DNA of 45,787 bases from Gnomoniopsis sp. IMI 355080 (taxonomy: Eukaryota; Ascomycota; Sordariomycetes; Diaporthales; Gnomoniaceae), in the NCBI GenBank assembly GCA_027946555.1, contig JAPEVC010000264.1:1-45787 (forward strand), in the 5' to 3' direction. The translations under genes were made by a program, and so were the position numbers. The notes below the pieces were generated by a model. The model searched no databases and was not told where the DNA came from. It was given only the letters and a program-made list of their open reading frames with translations. Below, in pieces: positions 32,388 to 45,717 of the stretch (position 1 is the first letter of the stretch; the number at the start of each line of letters is the position of its first letter).

Positions 32388-34367
32388 TTAGAGATTCCAC
32401 CGCTTGCTGTCGTTTTCGTCATGTGGGCGAGGGAGAGATGCCGATCCATGGGTCGAGTGGTAGTTCGGAAATGAATGCGTCGTGTGCGTATTTACGGGGC
32501 CTTGAGGCACGCTAGTCGGTCGGAAAAGGCTGGGCGGACCAGTATGCATGGGGTCGAACGTCGGAGCCTCAAGATACTGTGGTGCCTGTGTGAGTGACAC
32601 GGGCTGCTGTTCAACATACGCCCCAGCGGAGGAAGGCTGTTGATGTGAGTGCTGGAAAGAGTAAACTGGAGATGTGTTGGCAGGCGTGCTCTGCTGCCAA
32701 TTCTGATAAATCCCAGAACTGGACGAGCCAGCATATTCCGTCGGGGAAGCATAGAGCGATGATCGACGGCTCACAGCATGTGGATCGGAGTAGGGTTCCG
32801 ACAGTGACATGCTATGGGTCTGAGACATCGACGGTTGATTATTGACTCCAAGCGAATTCCCCCCAACATAGCTGGACGATCCAGCGCCAATATCCGACTG
32901 CATCATCGACGGCTGAGAGTACTGCTGTCCGCGAACGGGGAGATCTCCGATGAAGGAGGCTCCGCCCGGGATGTTCCCGCCCGTATTTTGATCGGAGGCA
33001 GCAAGAGTCGGTAGACTGTGCTCTGCCTTGGGAGGCGATGTGGGTGTGGGCTGGTTGTCATCATTGTCGTGTGGTCCCTCGTCTTGGTCGTCGTCCTCTG
33101 GCTCGTCTGGGATTTTGTCATCGGCCGTGACCATCACCTCTGTATCGGCATCTTGTGGCGGTCATGTTAGCGGACAAGAATTGACACACAAAGACGAGTC
33201 AACTAACCAATCTCGCCGTTCTTGTAGCGCTCTTGATACTTGGCCACTCGGAATATCTCCTTGAGATACGGCTTTTTCTTCATGTTATTGGGTGTCTCAA
33301 TGTCTGCGAAGAAGCCAGAAAGCGCGTCCCATGTAGCATCCTCTAGCTTGGCGACATTGATGTTGAGCTTCTGCAGGTCGCGATGTTGCAAACGATTCGG
33401 TGTTGTAATCAAGGCCAAGATATGGTTTAACAGCCAGATACGCTCTGCTCAATCGGGTCAGCCTCTTGAGGATTTGACCACGATAAAGTACAACTTACCG
33501 GGCTTGTGAAGATGGTCCGGCTCCTTATGTCGAACCCTCTCTTCCTTCGTGCTTCCCGTTGGCTTGGGCCACCAGTCGGGGGCCTTCGCCTCTTGTCCCG
33601 TATATGGATGGTTGGACTGTTTCTTCGGCGCAATCAATTTGATCCACGCCTTGGCGATCGTTTTGCAGGCTGTCTGCTGGATGCTCTTGAAGCGTTGCTC
33701 GTAGAACTTCCATACATCATCGTGATTACCGATCCTCAAGCCCTTCTTTGCAACGACAACTTGAACTGCGGGACCGGCGTCTTCCCTTCTGCCACCCATG
33801 GTACCCCTCGCACGTTTTCGGGTTCTGAACGTCGATTCGTCGTCAAAGTCATAAGCGGACTGCATTCGACGGCGATCGTATGGTCGGCGGCCGCCGTACG
33901 TTGAGCTTATTTGACGACCTGGATCTCCGTGGCCAAAGTAGCCATCTTCATACGAGGATGGGCTTGGTGCTATAAAACACTTGTTAGAAACTTCCTGTCC
34001 CATTTAATGCACTGTGAATTCTTACTTGGAATCATGCTGCCAGTATTGTACCAGTTGTAGTAACCCTCAAGATCAACGTACTGCTTGAGCACCATTGGGT
34101 TCACCGTCTCTCTTGGCCCAGTGAACGTCACCAATTTCCCGTCCTTGTCGATTCCAGCCATCACAAAATGCTGCAGTGATATATTGCAGTACTCTTTCAT
34201 CATCGTACATATGTCCTGGGAACTGTCAGATCCGATACCAGGCAATCAAATGCTAGGCAACTTACCATAGGATGTCTATGTTGGTAAATTGGGTCGTCGG
34301 TGGGAGGTCGAGTCGTTGGAATCCTATCCGCCGGCCAGTGGCGGGCTGGGTGCTGTGATTGGACCAT
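32388..34367 (-). CDS. DUF2841-like fungal regulatory protein (5 exons)
   Basis: Five exons (34266-34367, 34026-34215, 33499-33969, 33208-33444, 32388-33151) sum to 1764 nt, 587 aa. Introns are 50-56 nt, GT-AG, two with CTGAC branch sites. The N-terminus (MVQSQHPARHWPADRIPTTR) runs into DDPIYQHRHPMDICTMMKEY and LQHFVMAGIDKDGKLVTFTG. After a basic stretch (RTRKRARGTMGGRRED, possible nuclear signal) comes a conserved globular region (~190-335): VWKFYEQRFKSIQQTACKTI, AWIKLIAPKKQSNHPYTGQE, APDWWPKP, RHKEPDHLHKPERIWLLNHI, MKKKPYLKEIFRVAKYQERY. This matches my memory of the fungal DUF2841 domain, whose biochemical role is unknown. The last ~240 residues are acidic, then Ser/Gln/Pro-rich and disordered, like a transcription cofactor. 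An alternative first-exon frame with acceptor CTGACAG is possible but reads less like protein. Confidence 0.85.
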
Positions 34368-34535
34368 ACTGGAGACGAATAAATTGCAGTCCGTGTCTTC
34401 TTGAGATCGCAACTGAGTTCTGAGTGGTTCAATGTATCAAGTTGGGTAGGTGGTCCTGCTCTCAGTGGGACCGTCCTTTTATGGGCAACTTTAGCAGGTG
34501 ATAGTGATTTGCAGATGGCAGTTTCTGCTGCAGCC

Positions 34536-34690
34536 CTAAAATTCAATAACCCTGATTAGCAGTTGGATCTAGTGCCTAGTGGCATTGAGGCTGAATGTAA
34601 GTTAATGCAAGAAGGACGTGGGCTCGTAGGAATCAGATGAGAGCCTTTCCATCTGGGCCTCTCTCACTCGCGCGAGTGGTCCTGGCTTAC
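34536..34690 (-). other. Possible 5' UTR intron of the DUF2841-like gene
   Basis: On the minus strand a GTAAGC donor (34690), a CTAAT branch-like site and a TTTTAG acceptor (34536) lie 170-320 bp upstream of the ATG. No transcript evidence is available. Confidence 0.3.
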
Positions 34691-37600
34691 GTTGTGCCAA
34701 ATTGCAAGTGAGACAGGTCAAAGCCGATACAAAAGAAAACACGAGATGAGGGTTTAGCTCCAAGAGGTGTTGCAGAACACATCAAAGAAATGAATGGACA
34801 AGAGAAGGTGGGACTACTTCGCCAGCCAAGGGGCCAGAATTGAGTGGCGTGGGCGGAGGTGATATATGTGCGAGGGTAGGAACAGAAGGAAGAAGAAGCA
34901 TACCAGGGAGACAACTGCCGATAGATAATGGTTGGCCACTCGACAGACAACAAGAACTCAGACAGCCTGCTCGACTTCGAGCCACGGGCCACGGACACAG
35001 TCCTTGAGCGCCTGTTGGCACGGGAGCTTGCTGAACCCGAGTCGGACGGATAGCTGAGCACCAAACGCAGACCCTAGAAACGACAGCGTGAAGAGGATCA
35101 CTTCGTTCCCGATCTGTTCAGTTCTGAGTATAGCTAAGCGGACCCTGAGGCGCACATGAACAACGAATGGTAAGTGTGTAACGAGTAGCAGAGGCCAGAC
35201 CCTGTGCGTGTGGCCAACACCTGAATGAAAAGCCCTGGGAAACAGATCTTCCAGCTCGTCCTGATCAAGATTTGGGATCGGACGTCACAGATTTCTTTGT
35301 CTGCTGTGCGGCTGTGAAACATCGGGGAGCTGCTATCCTGTCACTCAAGAAGGCGGTTCCACATCAAGCTCTTCGCCAATAGAGTACAGAAGAAGCCACC
35401 CAAGAATGAAGGCCGGATTGGGGTCGTGGATCGATGAGACGAGAATTTGCGTACCAGGCCAGACAGCCTCTGGCTATTTGAGAGGCTGCTCCGGCTGATG
35501 AACCAGCACTTGGCTACGAACTCGCCGGCGACCTGCAATAGTTGTGAAGACCGGCGTTTATCGAACAAGACGAGGTGATGGAAGAGAGGTGGCGAAGAAT
35601 GGCCGGAATACTTGGAAAATATTGTATCGCAAATTCACGTAGAAGAGGTCCGACAGGACCAAGTTGTGACAGGTGATCGGGGCTCCGTCCAACGCCGGTG
35701 TCGGTTGGTCGAAAATTGAAGCAACCACTTGACTAAGGCCGCTGATTGTTGTAGCTGACATGCGATACGGTTGTATAGAGAAGGTGAGGCGACAACGATC
35801 AGAATCGAGTCGGCAGGCGGCAATTCCAAAAGTTGTTTGGTTTCCTCGTCTTGACGCCCGCGCTGACCAGCCGTAGCTGTTGTGACTCGACGAAAGAGGG
35901 GAGAAATGTAGGAGGAACGATATCCTGTAATGAAGCGCCTCGGTACGAACGAGATGCGATTCGTCGGCTGTACTACCGAAAAAGCACCTTTAGGGAGGGT
36001 GTGAACTGAGCAGACTGTCCTACCTTTGGCGATTCAAAGTAGTCAAACAAACATGAAATGACGATCGCGGCCAGCAAGCTGAGGTCGACTGCGAAGAGCA
36101 TCTCAAGCATGTATTAAGTGTGCGAGGGACCCGTAAATGCCACCAGAGCTGCGTGTGCGTCGACATGAATGAGAACGCCGGGGCACTCTGGATCACCCAA
36201 GGGCACTAATACCCCTTGTATATGCACGACGGTGGGGCGCTTTCAAGACCCAGCGTGTGGAGTCTGATGCTCATGAACATGGAAGCAGGTGAAAAGTGAG
36301 GAAAATGGCCCGGCCTTGCACATTTGCGGGATCGAAGGTAAGTGAAAGAGATCTTGAGAGAACTTGATCAGCCAAGCCGCGACGACGCGACGGTCGTGAT
36401 CGTCCGGGCAGCCTGGGGAGAGGGACTGACAAGGACAGGCTGCGAGGGATAGGTAGCAGCCAACAGGACAGTCCAAAACTCCGACACCACGCTTTCCACA
36501 ACACTGGCTGGAGGTGGTGGCAGCTGGCCCGGTCTTGTATAGACCGGGGGGAAGAAGAGAATGTACTGAGTACCCATGTACTGCGTACAGATGGAGACCG
36601 GGAGCTGGGCTGGCAAGTTGGGTATGGGTGGGTGGTGGTGGGTGGGGACCGCGGGGACTGGACGAAGAGAAGGCGTCTCCATGCAGCGGCTTGCAGCAGA
36701 TCGAAGTACACAGTAGTTTTCGTGTTCCGCGCGCCCCCATATCGATTACGAGCGCTGCGTGACGGGGTGGGTGGGAGGCCAACAAATGAAATGCCGTGGA
36801 ATTCCTTGTACTCCGTGCCCAGGAGCCCATGGGAGGACTTTTCCCACCATGTACTTGGGTACAAAGTGCCTAGATCTCGCATGTTTCCCCCCCTGCTGGT
36901 CTCAAGATACGACAACGACATCCGTCCTAGGGGATTATCCCATGATATTTCAGAGGCTCATTAACCGTTCGAGGGCTGTTGCTGGAGATGAGCTGAAGAA
37001 GGGAAGCATCTCGAAAATATCATGAAGGGGAGCGGTGGTTGGCAAAAAGTCTCTGGTAATGCACCCCTCTTCGAGCTGTCTGTGGCGCACCAACCACCGT
37101 ATGTGCGTTGTCAGTCCTGCACACTCCGTAGATACATGGTACTCTGTGCTCTCAAGTACTGCACATTGGATTGGTACCCGATGTCTGTGGGATCGACGGC
37201 AAAGCGGAAGCACACCTAGGTATGTAGGCATACATCCTGTTGCTTGCTCTTTGCTAAAAGCTGCAGCGACCGGGCCAGGCGTACCACACCGAACACATAA
37301 GAAAGAAAAAAAAAAAAGGCGGGACAAGCGCCGCGTTTCGACACAGGGCTAGAAAACGCCACAACGGCGCGGAGGATTGTTCTTGCGCTGGGGAATGCCG
37401 TGACATGTCAATTTGTGTGTGTTCGGCCCGTGACTGGGACTACTGTGGCCGCCCTGCCGCAAGGGCTGTCGCAAGGATATTCTCTGTCAAAGGTTCAGCT
37501 GTCCGAGATCGACTGTGCTCAGTGGTGTGAGGATGATTATGATGTGAATTCACCAGCAGCCTGCCGCAAGGAAGTGTTGTCTAGGATGCCAATGACACCC

Positions 37601-38062
37601 TGTTGGTGACAAGGTTGAGAAGTGGAGCGTGATACCGGGTTGGAATCGGATGGGAAGTTCATGGGCGTTCAAAGAGGAGACCCTACCCTGGCTGCCTGGA
37701 AGTCTTTGCCCAGGGCAACAGCACAGGAGAGTATACCATGGGTACCTGTACGCAGTCAGGCAGTCAGGGCGCCCCTCCCCCCACCCAACAAAACGACGTG
37801 GAATCGCACAACATTACATTTGAAAATATCAGCAACACAAATTTGAAGGAATCTTCCCTTAATTTGTAAAACTCTTCTTCAAGAGTCAAACAATATTACC
37901 TGACTTGGGCATCTACAGGTTCTTTTCATTTCGATTGAGAGTTCAAGAACCGTTAGGAATCTGCACTTCGTGGGAGCGTTATTTTGTTGGCAGCCTTTGG
38001 CAGTTCTCTGAGACCCAGTGGGCCCCACGGCCTCAGCCTGCCTGATGGTCCACATTGATAGT

Positions 38063-38096
38063 GTCCACTGCTGTGTCCACTGCCCACTGTCCACTG
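38063..38096 (+). repeat. Three spaced GTCCACTG copies
   Basis: GTCCACTG occurs at 38063-38070, 38075-38082 and 38089-38096, with spacers of 4 and 6 nt. It lies in noncoding DNA. Confidence 0.85.
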
Positions 38097-41000
38097 GAGC
38101 ACGGTATGATGCATTGCGAGCGTGGTATGCCGGCTGTCATTCCGCAAAAGTGACTGATCGCTTGAGACGACCATGTATGGAGGGGTGATGCGAGGGACCG
38201 GAGCTGATGATAGCGTCCCCGGATGTCTTGGCTCGTTTCCGGGGTACCTTACATACCTATGTCATTGACGATAGTGACAGCCTCAGGGCCAGAATAACTG
38301 AGTAGCAGGAATAGGTGCATTTACAGCCCCCACCCCACTAAGAAGTCGCCAAAAGGACGGCTCGTGCTGGAATTCAAGGGTTTCCCTGTTCGCGAAGGGT
38401 ACTTGTCGAGCTTTCATCCTTGTTTGCTAACTACTTCCGTTGGACACTTGGCTAACGTCCTCTCCCCTACCATGGTACAGTATCCTCTAGACGGTTTCTT
38501 CCGGTCAACAACAGACCTTATTGAGACTCCTCAAAGATATTAAAAGGCCCTCCGAGTCCCGACAACTCGGCTCTTACTTCATATCATCAATGCGGATCAG
38601 TCAACAGCAATCCACCACGCTGGACCCGAGCTTATACAGAGTGCATACGGAGATAGCCAGGTTCCTAGCTCGACCTCGGCAGTGTTTCCAATCTCCTCAC
38701 TACTACCACCAAACCCAAACATAGTGTGTCAAGCCCCGGGAATCACCGCGCGCCATCCATAACCATCACATCGTCAAACCTTCAAGACGGCTGTTCCCGC
38801 TCATTAGGCCTCCCGCTCGCGCCGCTTCAGACTTGGATCTTCACTCAAACAACTTCTAACTACCTAGTAGCCAACCTTGCAGTGGGGCCGTCTGCCATTG
38901 ATCTCGATCTGCGATTGACCAGTCACAAAACCAACATATGGACCGAGTCCCGCAGTCCCTGGTCCACAGTTCCCCCATTGAGAACGAATTTATCCGGAAT
39001 ATGCACGTGCTGGGCCACGAGACTTCTTCACTGACAAGCTACTGTCCCAAACCTTGGACGGCGACCAGACTCTTCACTAAGGCGTGGCTGGCGTGGCCAC
39101 TCTGCTCCGCGGACCTGAAGAAGCAAGACAACCATGTCCCCAACTTGCAGCTCACACGAATAATGGCGGTCGCCGATCCTGATCCTCCCTATCTTGTTCA
39201 GCTTGTGTGGCTATCAGGACGACTAGACTGGACACATCAAGCTCTGCACAGGCCCAACACGTTTGCAGTGGCAGCACGCTGTTCTGAAAGTGATCTTCCG
39301 CACTCAACAGCGTCATCAGCCGCCAATCGTCTCTCCAATGGGGACAGTTACACAGCAAACGTGCTCCATCCAGGTGCCAATTTGCCCAGGGCCCAGTGTG
39401 CCATTCGGTCGAGTGGCCGTTGGTGCATAATCTTGCATGGCAATCACCTCCGATCTTAAGCGAAGACAGGTGCCGGCGCCAAGTTGGCCCGGTTGGAGCA
39501 TGTTGTGTGACCAAAGCCTGCACGATGGGTCTTTTTCAACGATTCTCTATGGTTAGTCGGTAGCCTCTTCTTGTTCCGCAATGGATGATCCAGGCCAGAT
39601 GCTGCCCACGTCGTCCAAAAAAATTAAAATCCCCTTCTCTTGTTCAAGTGGGGCCCCTACCCGGCTCCTCAAACCCGCCAGCTACTGCGTCCTGCACAGG
39701 ATCTGTGCCCTTGAGCGTTGAGTGCGCATTTGCATTTGCGTACATAGTAGCGACAGAGTCGATAAACTCGCTCGTCTCTTTGCATTACCAGTGTTGATGG
39801 CTTTCTTCAATGGAACTGCGCTATATATCTATGTTGCGTTCAGGGAAGATTTGCGCAATTCGTCAACTTGGGGCGATGCTCACTTCTCATTTCTGACTTA
39901 GCGGCTCGGCAGATACCGAGATCCTGCTGGTCAGCACCAGGCCCTCCCGTTGGTGTTTCGTTCCTCACCGGTCAAACCTTAATCTGCAAGCCTACACTCA
40001 TGAATCCTCACCGGTCTGGATACCTTCACCCACCCGCCTCAACGGCACTGCAAGGAACACACGCCAGAAAGATCCCGCATACCGTGTTCATCAGTTGTCA
40101 CAAAAAGAAACGCTGACAGGCGTACCAGCTTACCAGCGTGTCGGTATCGGCTGTCTGCCCCAGTTTGTCGGTATTTGTAGCTGATGTGACAAGTGTCGTA
40201 CCTTACAGTATTCTCACGATTCCCTTCCCGATCGTGTACTCTATATGGCTCGGCCCGAAGCAAATGACGAGGCCGTCCCCAGGAACGCCGGCATCGATGG
40301 CCTTCGTTTTACACGCGGGATGCCGAAGAGCTACGAAGATGACAACCACCCGCTTCGGTCTGCTTTGGTAGAACCTATTTTGGTAAGAACCCGGGCAGTC
40401 ATGTGCGACTTGCATAATGCCTTCGAATTATCAGGTTGAAAGCCGCGTGATGCCACTTTGCACAAGTCCAGGCAGCGCAATCACAACCTATGGACGTCGC
40501 GGCTCAGACTACCCTCCACGGCAATACCGCCGGCTTTCACCTGGTACTGAACCAACATCGTCTCGGACCAGTGAATCCCAGCCTCCCGGTCCCCAACGCG
40601 TCATATTTCCCCTTGCGCTACAGCCCACAGATGCGTGGTTTCTGTGGGGTTCTGACAAATGCGTTACTACACAGTCCACAAGCTGACACCGTCTGTCAGG
40701 CATCCAGCCGTGTTCGGCATAGGTGGATGGATTCCAGCTTTCCACTAAATTTTGCATGTTGATGTGCCTAGAAACTGGCCTGACTTGTGCGGACAGCGTC
40801 GCGTGGCGTCGTCACACGACTGCTGGGCTTCTCGGTAACCGGTCCCCAACCCGAAAGTCCCTGCTGACAGGGTCGCATCGTACTGTATACCCTCCTTCCA
40901 ACGGCCCCATTAAGCCTGTACATAGCAAAGGTCGAGCCGCCAGATGTACAGCTTCCATGCGGCGAGTAAGCACTGTGAGGCATCAGATGAACGGTCAGGA

Positions 41001-43665
41001 TCGCGGCTTGTTAGGGAACATCCCGGAGGCTCTCAGGGGTGCAAGAAGGGTTCACCGTGCCAGCATAGGACCCAGTTTTTCTGTCAGGCGGGAAGCAGCG
41101 GGCGTTCAAGGAAACCCCGGCCTCTTTAAACTTCAAGACCCAAGGCTGGTCAACCTCGTCTGCACAATTGCCTTTGGACACCCATTCTTTGGCACACCCT
41201 TTCTCGTATGTATACATTCTTCGTCTGAGCCCAATGGCACAGATGATAGCCTCTTCTTCCGAGGCGAGACTTTCCGCCCATCCTGACAGCTGCGACGTGG
41301 TCCGCTACCATTGTATCGACCGTGGTTTCACCACAGAGCTGCATGTGCTAATTTTCCAGCACAAGCGCAGGAAATGACAGGTCACGTTGGCCACCCTTGA
41401 GCTATACTGCTTTACGGTGTGCCCTGGCCTCTCACTGGCTCGAAAGGACGAGGTTCACCGCTGAGCGTTGCTTGTAACGGGGGTTCTCATTCCCTTCTGG
41501 GAGTATGTGGAGGGCATCTGCGGATCCGGAACAGCGCGCGTTGTGCCCCGATGGTACTAAGCCGCATATGTTTTACGGACCCATGCGCTTCTGGAAGAAG
41601 ATTCGAGATACTTCGTGAGTGGTGACAAGTGAATAACTACAAGACGATGATCAATGCTGATCGAAGCGTTGGCATGTGACGACCTCGTTGGCCTTGAACA
41701 TCTGCGTGGTCGGATTTGTTCTGATGCGAGGCCCTACAAGCACCACACGCAATGGCTTCAATACAGGTTCGATCTCCGCACCAGTTCGACATAATAACAT
41801 GTGTGTCATTGTTGGAACTTTTGCTCCAGCTACCTTGACTACCTACAACACTACGCTCTAGTGAACCGGAGATACCCAAGCACCTGGCGTCTTAGGACGC
41901 GAAGAAGAGGACTATCATGACAAATTCAGCAAGCTTGTACGGGAAGCAGCTTCTGTAAATCATCCTCGCACGACATGGTTTCGATACTGGCTCCAGGTCT
42001 GCGCACATTAGACGACATGGACTGGGTAGATCAGACGTGGTTGGCGGTCAACAAACCTTTCTTCACCGAGCCAGTGCATGGAGAACCATGCGATGAAGTT
42101 TTGATTAATCCTTCTCTTCTCAATGACGCGTGCACTGAAGCCGATTGGAAAGTTCTGCTGTTGGCAAATATTTAGCCCGACGTTTTCGTTTCATCCCATA
42201 TCCCATGTTGACGCCACAGGGGCCTGAGAAGATGTCTCGCCCACGTCCTCCCTTCTCAGACTCAGAATGAAGCAACGGCCTCCGAGAAAACACAAAAAAG
42301 AAGCCATAAGCTCAGGAGGACATCATCCATCTAGCTGGATAGTAGCATTAGAATTCACGGGTGGGATCCGCGGGAAAATGCGAACGACCAGCTCCCTTCA
42401 CTTACCTGGTCAAGGCAGCCACTATGATATCCGTGTTGAGGTGAACTATCCCAGACTTGGTATTATCCCAGACCACTAAAGCCCTTTCTGGATTTTTATG
42501 CATGATTCTTGTGCCCTTTCATCGAAGCGTCTTGCTCTAAGGGTACGGAGACCGAGGCCACCAGAAGCCGTGTAACCCCACACCCCGGGATACCTACATA
42601 GGGACCTTGACATTTCTGTTAGGTTCCGAAACAACAGCGTTTGATTTCAACCACATAATACATGAATCTTGCAATGAAAAAACTTGGTCAAATAAATGAA
42701 AACGACTATAGTCAACCAGTGGTCCCTGGCTGTTTACGAGAGAACCAAACAAACGAACTCAACAGGCATCTTTTCCTACACGGATTTCTCGGTTCCCAAT
42801 CTCGCATGTTTCCTTTTGGACACTTGATTCTGTACGGCCAGTAAGGTGGCCTCGGCTCGCCCTTGATGGTGACCTTGCTTCCGCCCTCCATGGTCCACAC
42901 TTGCACGCGACGAAAAGGTATCCACAAACAAGGTGTTCGGGGAAACATCACCACACACCTCCACCACCAAACATGAGATTTCATGGCGACTGAATCAGTG
43001 CCAAACAAAAAGACACAGGTTGGGAGCGGGGCTCCTTTACCCCTTATGTGGAAACATTGTCATGTGCAATAGCTTGTTCAGCACTTGCTGGACAAAACCC
43101 GCCGAAAGAACGACCGCCGGGGAATATAAGCAGAAGAAAATGGCAGTAATACACGGATAGCAGCAGCGAGCAAATGAGTTGTCCAATTGCTGCATTCACT
43201 CGGAGCAGCAAGACTGATCTGGCTTACGGCGCTGGGTGCTTGGCTATCCCTAGCAGCAAACGCGATCCACCCTCCCTAACGCCTTTACTGTGGGGCCCGG
43301 CCTGGGTCCTTCGGCAGCTTGCACCGAGCTTTCGACATCCATTTAGCTGTCAGGCCTCGACATGGGATGGCGGGGTGGATGTCCCGCTGCTCGTGTACAA
43401 GTATTCCACTGCCCAGCACTTTATTGTTAAGCAATACCTACATTGCGGTCTCTATTGGTAGGTAGTGTACATAGTACATGGTACAAATGACTGACACGAC
43501 ACTCCGTGGAGCTGGTTCCAATTTTCTTCGTTGCGGTTCCGCGAAGAATATCCTTACAATGGAGTGACATGTACTCTGATCCCTCCAGCCGATCTCGGTG
43601 ATATGTAGGCTCTTCCTGCGGGTAAAGAACTCGATGCCTCACTTTGACTAGGTCTCTCGCAAAAA

Positions 43666-43677
43666 GGGGGGGGGGGG
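43666..43677 (+). repeat. Poly-G tract (12 nt)
   Basis: Twelve consecutive G preceded by five A in the gene-free region. Confidence 0.95.
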
Positions 43678-45070
43678 AATGAGGGTCGCTACACATCAAA
43701 GATGCTCAGAAATGAGAGATGTTGAAGAGATCCATCTCGATGATCGTGACAATCGCGTATTCCCAGTGTAGCACACTATCACAAACAAATCTGGCGCCCT
43801 ATTCGAGCCGAGGCTTGATTAAACTACTACCTCGCAGCTCGCTAGCCCGTTAAATCTCAACACCAGTACAACTTCTTGCTCTCCGATTACTGCAACGACA
43901 GACCTACACTTATTATTGCCCCAAATTGACCCTGGGCAGCTGAAGGTTGAGAAGTAAGCGAAAAGCCCTTCATTGGAACGTTTAGGCGAGGGAACAACAC
44001 TACGTAACCTGAAAAGCAAGCATGTCAGGCCCGCACACCACGATGCTCCGCGCCCCACCTTTCAACCACTCCTGCACGCGAGCTTTCCATGAAAAAAAAA
44101 CCCAAAGCCCACACAGTTCACCATCAAACACCGCGTACGGAGAGACTAATAAGCGAAGCATTGCAGGATCAGCGCAATCCTCACAACCAAGGGAGACAAA
44201 AGGCGGGAGGGATCTTCGGAAACGGCAAGGAAACGGATTATACCTCAAAGTCTGGCACGCTAATAAAGAGCCCAGGCTTTTACTATGCATGTAAGATCAC
44301 TGTCACCCAAACAGAGTAAAGATGTTCTAGACCCAGCTACTATCATGTATGCCACATAACGGGGGCTTATCCATACACGCTGCCTATGTGCTATGCTAGG
44401 TGCCCAGAGACAGGAAATGACTCCTGGTTTGCCGCAATATTAATATGCTATCCGAGAGCAACTATCCGACCGAGGATTATTCCCGTAGGGGGTACAACCC
44501 CCACGGAATACCCTTATTCGTTGGATTCTCTACGAGGTAGCGCACTAAATTACATAGTGCCAGGCTGAGAAGTATCTGTGAAGTCAGGCATTACGTACTG
44601 AACGTCTTTAATTCCAAAATGATCCGCAATGGCGAGACGGGGAACTGAGTGGGCCCGGCCCGGCCTCGGCTGCTCTCGAGCTTCGCAGAGAGCCTCACTA
44701 CAGAACATACAAACGTCCTCCAGCTTACACCGTAGTAGGCTCGTATGATATGTGCGTACTTAACGTAAAAGAGAAAATGGAAGGGGAGAAAAAAAAATTG
44801 TTGTACTTCAGCTCGGCCGAAGAGTTTTTCGCATATTGTGCGAAACCCTTGGCCAGAATCCCCTCCCCCTCCCCCGCGTGCAGATTCATTGGTTTTTATT
44901 TTTACTAAAATGCTGTTTGTACAAAGTAGACGACACGCGTCTGTTTGGAGATTGAGAGATGTCGGAGGCCGCATGATGCTACCGGACTCCAAAGGCGATT
45001 CGCCCGTCCTTGGTGGCGCCCACCTGGGTGTTTGCGAAGAGAAAGAAAAGAAACGGGGCGCACGTCAATA

Positions 45071-45128
45071 AGTGTTTCTTTTTTCTCCCTTGTTTTTTTC
45101 TTCTTTTTTTTCTTCTTCTTCTTTTCCT
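45071..45128 (+). repeat. Poly-T / TTC-rich tract
   Basis: About 58 bases are almost entirely T with scattered C (runs of 7-8 T and several TTC units). Such tracts are common in fungal promoters, but no start codon of a supported gene follows. Confidence 0.85.
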
Positions 45129-45717
45129 CGCGCTATTCCGAGCTCCAAGCTCGCTTCAAAAGGCTTCCTCGCAGCATACTCCCTCAGCCACTACACCGAA
45201 ACCTACCAAGGGCAAAAGCGGGATCAAAAGGAATTTTTTTTTTTTGGGCGAGGGGCGGAACAGCATCATCCGGCCGTTCCGCCGCGCCAAAATATTGCTT
45301 CTGCTTGCCTTGAAGTTATTGCCCTCTCATACCTAATCTTCAGGGATGTTTTGTTGATTGTGCCCTCGCAGCCGCCGTAAGCCACACGTATCGCCCGGTA
45401 TACAAAAGGCCGCCCCTTCCCCACAATCCCACTCTGGGGTGACACAACATTCGATAGAGGTCACTGGAGACAACAGTGGAAGAATGAAGGGGAAAAACCA
45501 CCAAGTCCAGGGTATGTCGTTGGAGGGGGACCAGCCCATCCATACTCTCCTCTTCCTGGTCTCCAAACCTGACGAGGTGGTGACCATGGTGAGAACTATG
45601 TGTGACGCCATGACAGGCCACTGGTCTTACGCCCTTTCACCTGGTTTATTTGTCTTGATAATGTTTGCCGATATTTTCCCCATCTGACATGGTCAAAGAA
45701 TCGGGTCATCGGGTCCC

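Noticed and set aside
34262..34546. Alternative first-exon frame for the DUF2841-like gene
   Set aside because: It needs the acceptor CTGACAG and gives a less protein-like N-terminus than the MVQSQ frame; kept only as an alternative.
36243..36921. 195- and 216-codon minus-strand frames
   Set aside because: Both are open over the same DNA in different frames, Ser/Pro-rich, with no domain; consistent with chance in stop-poor sequence.
40723..41286. 187-codon plus-strand frame
   Set aside because: No motif, no flanking exon signals and no codon pattern like the real genes; probably chance.
41975..42175. 66-codon plus-strand frame with protein-like composition (DDMDWVDQTWLAVNKPFF)
   Set aside because: Looks faintly coding and may be a gene relic, but I find neither partner exons nor a recognisable family.
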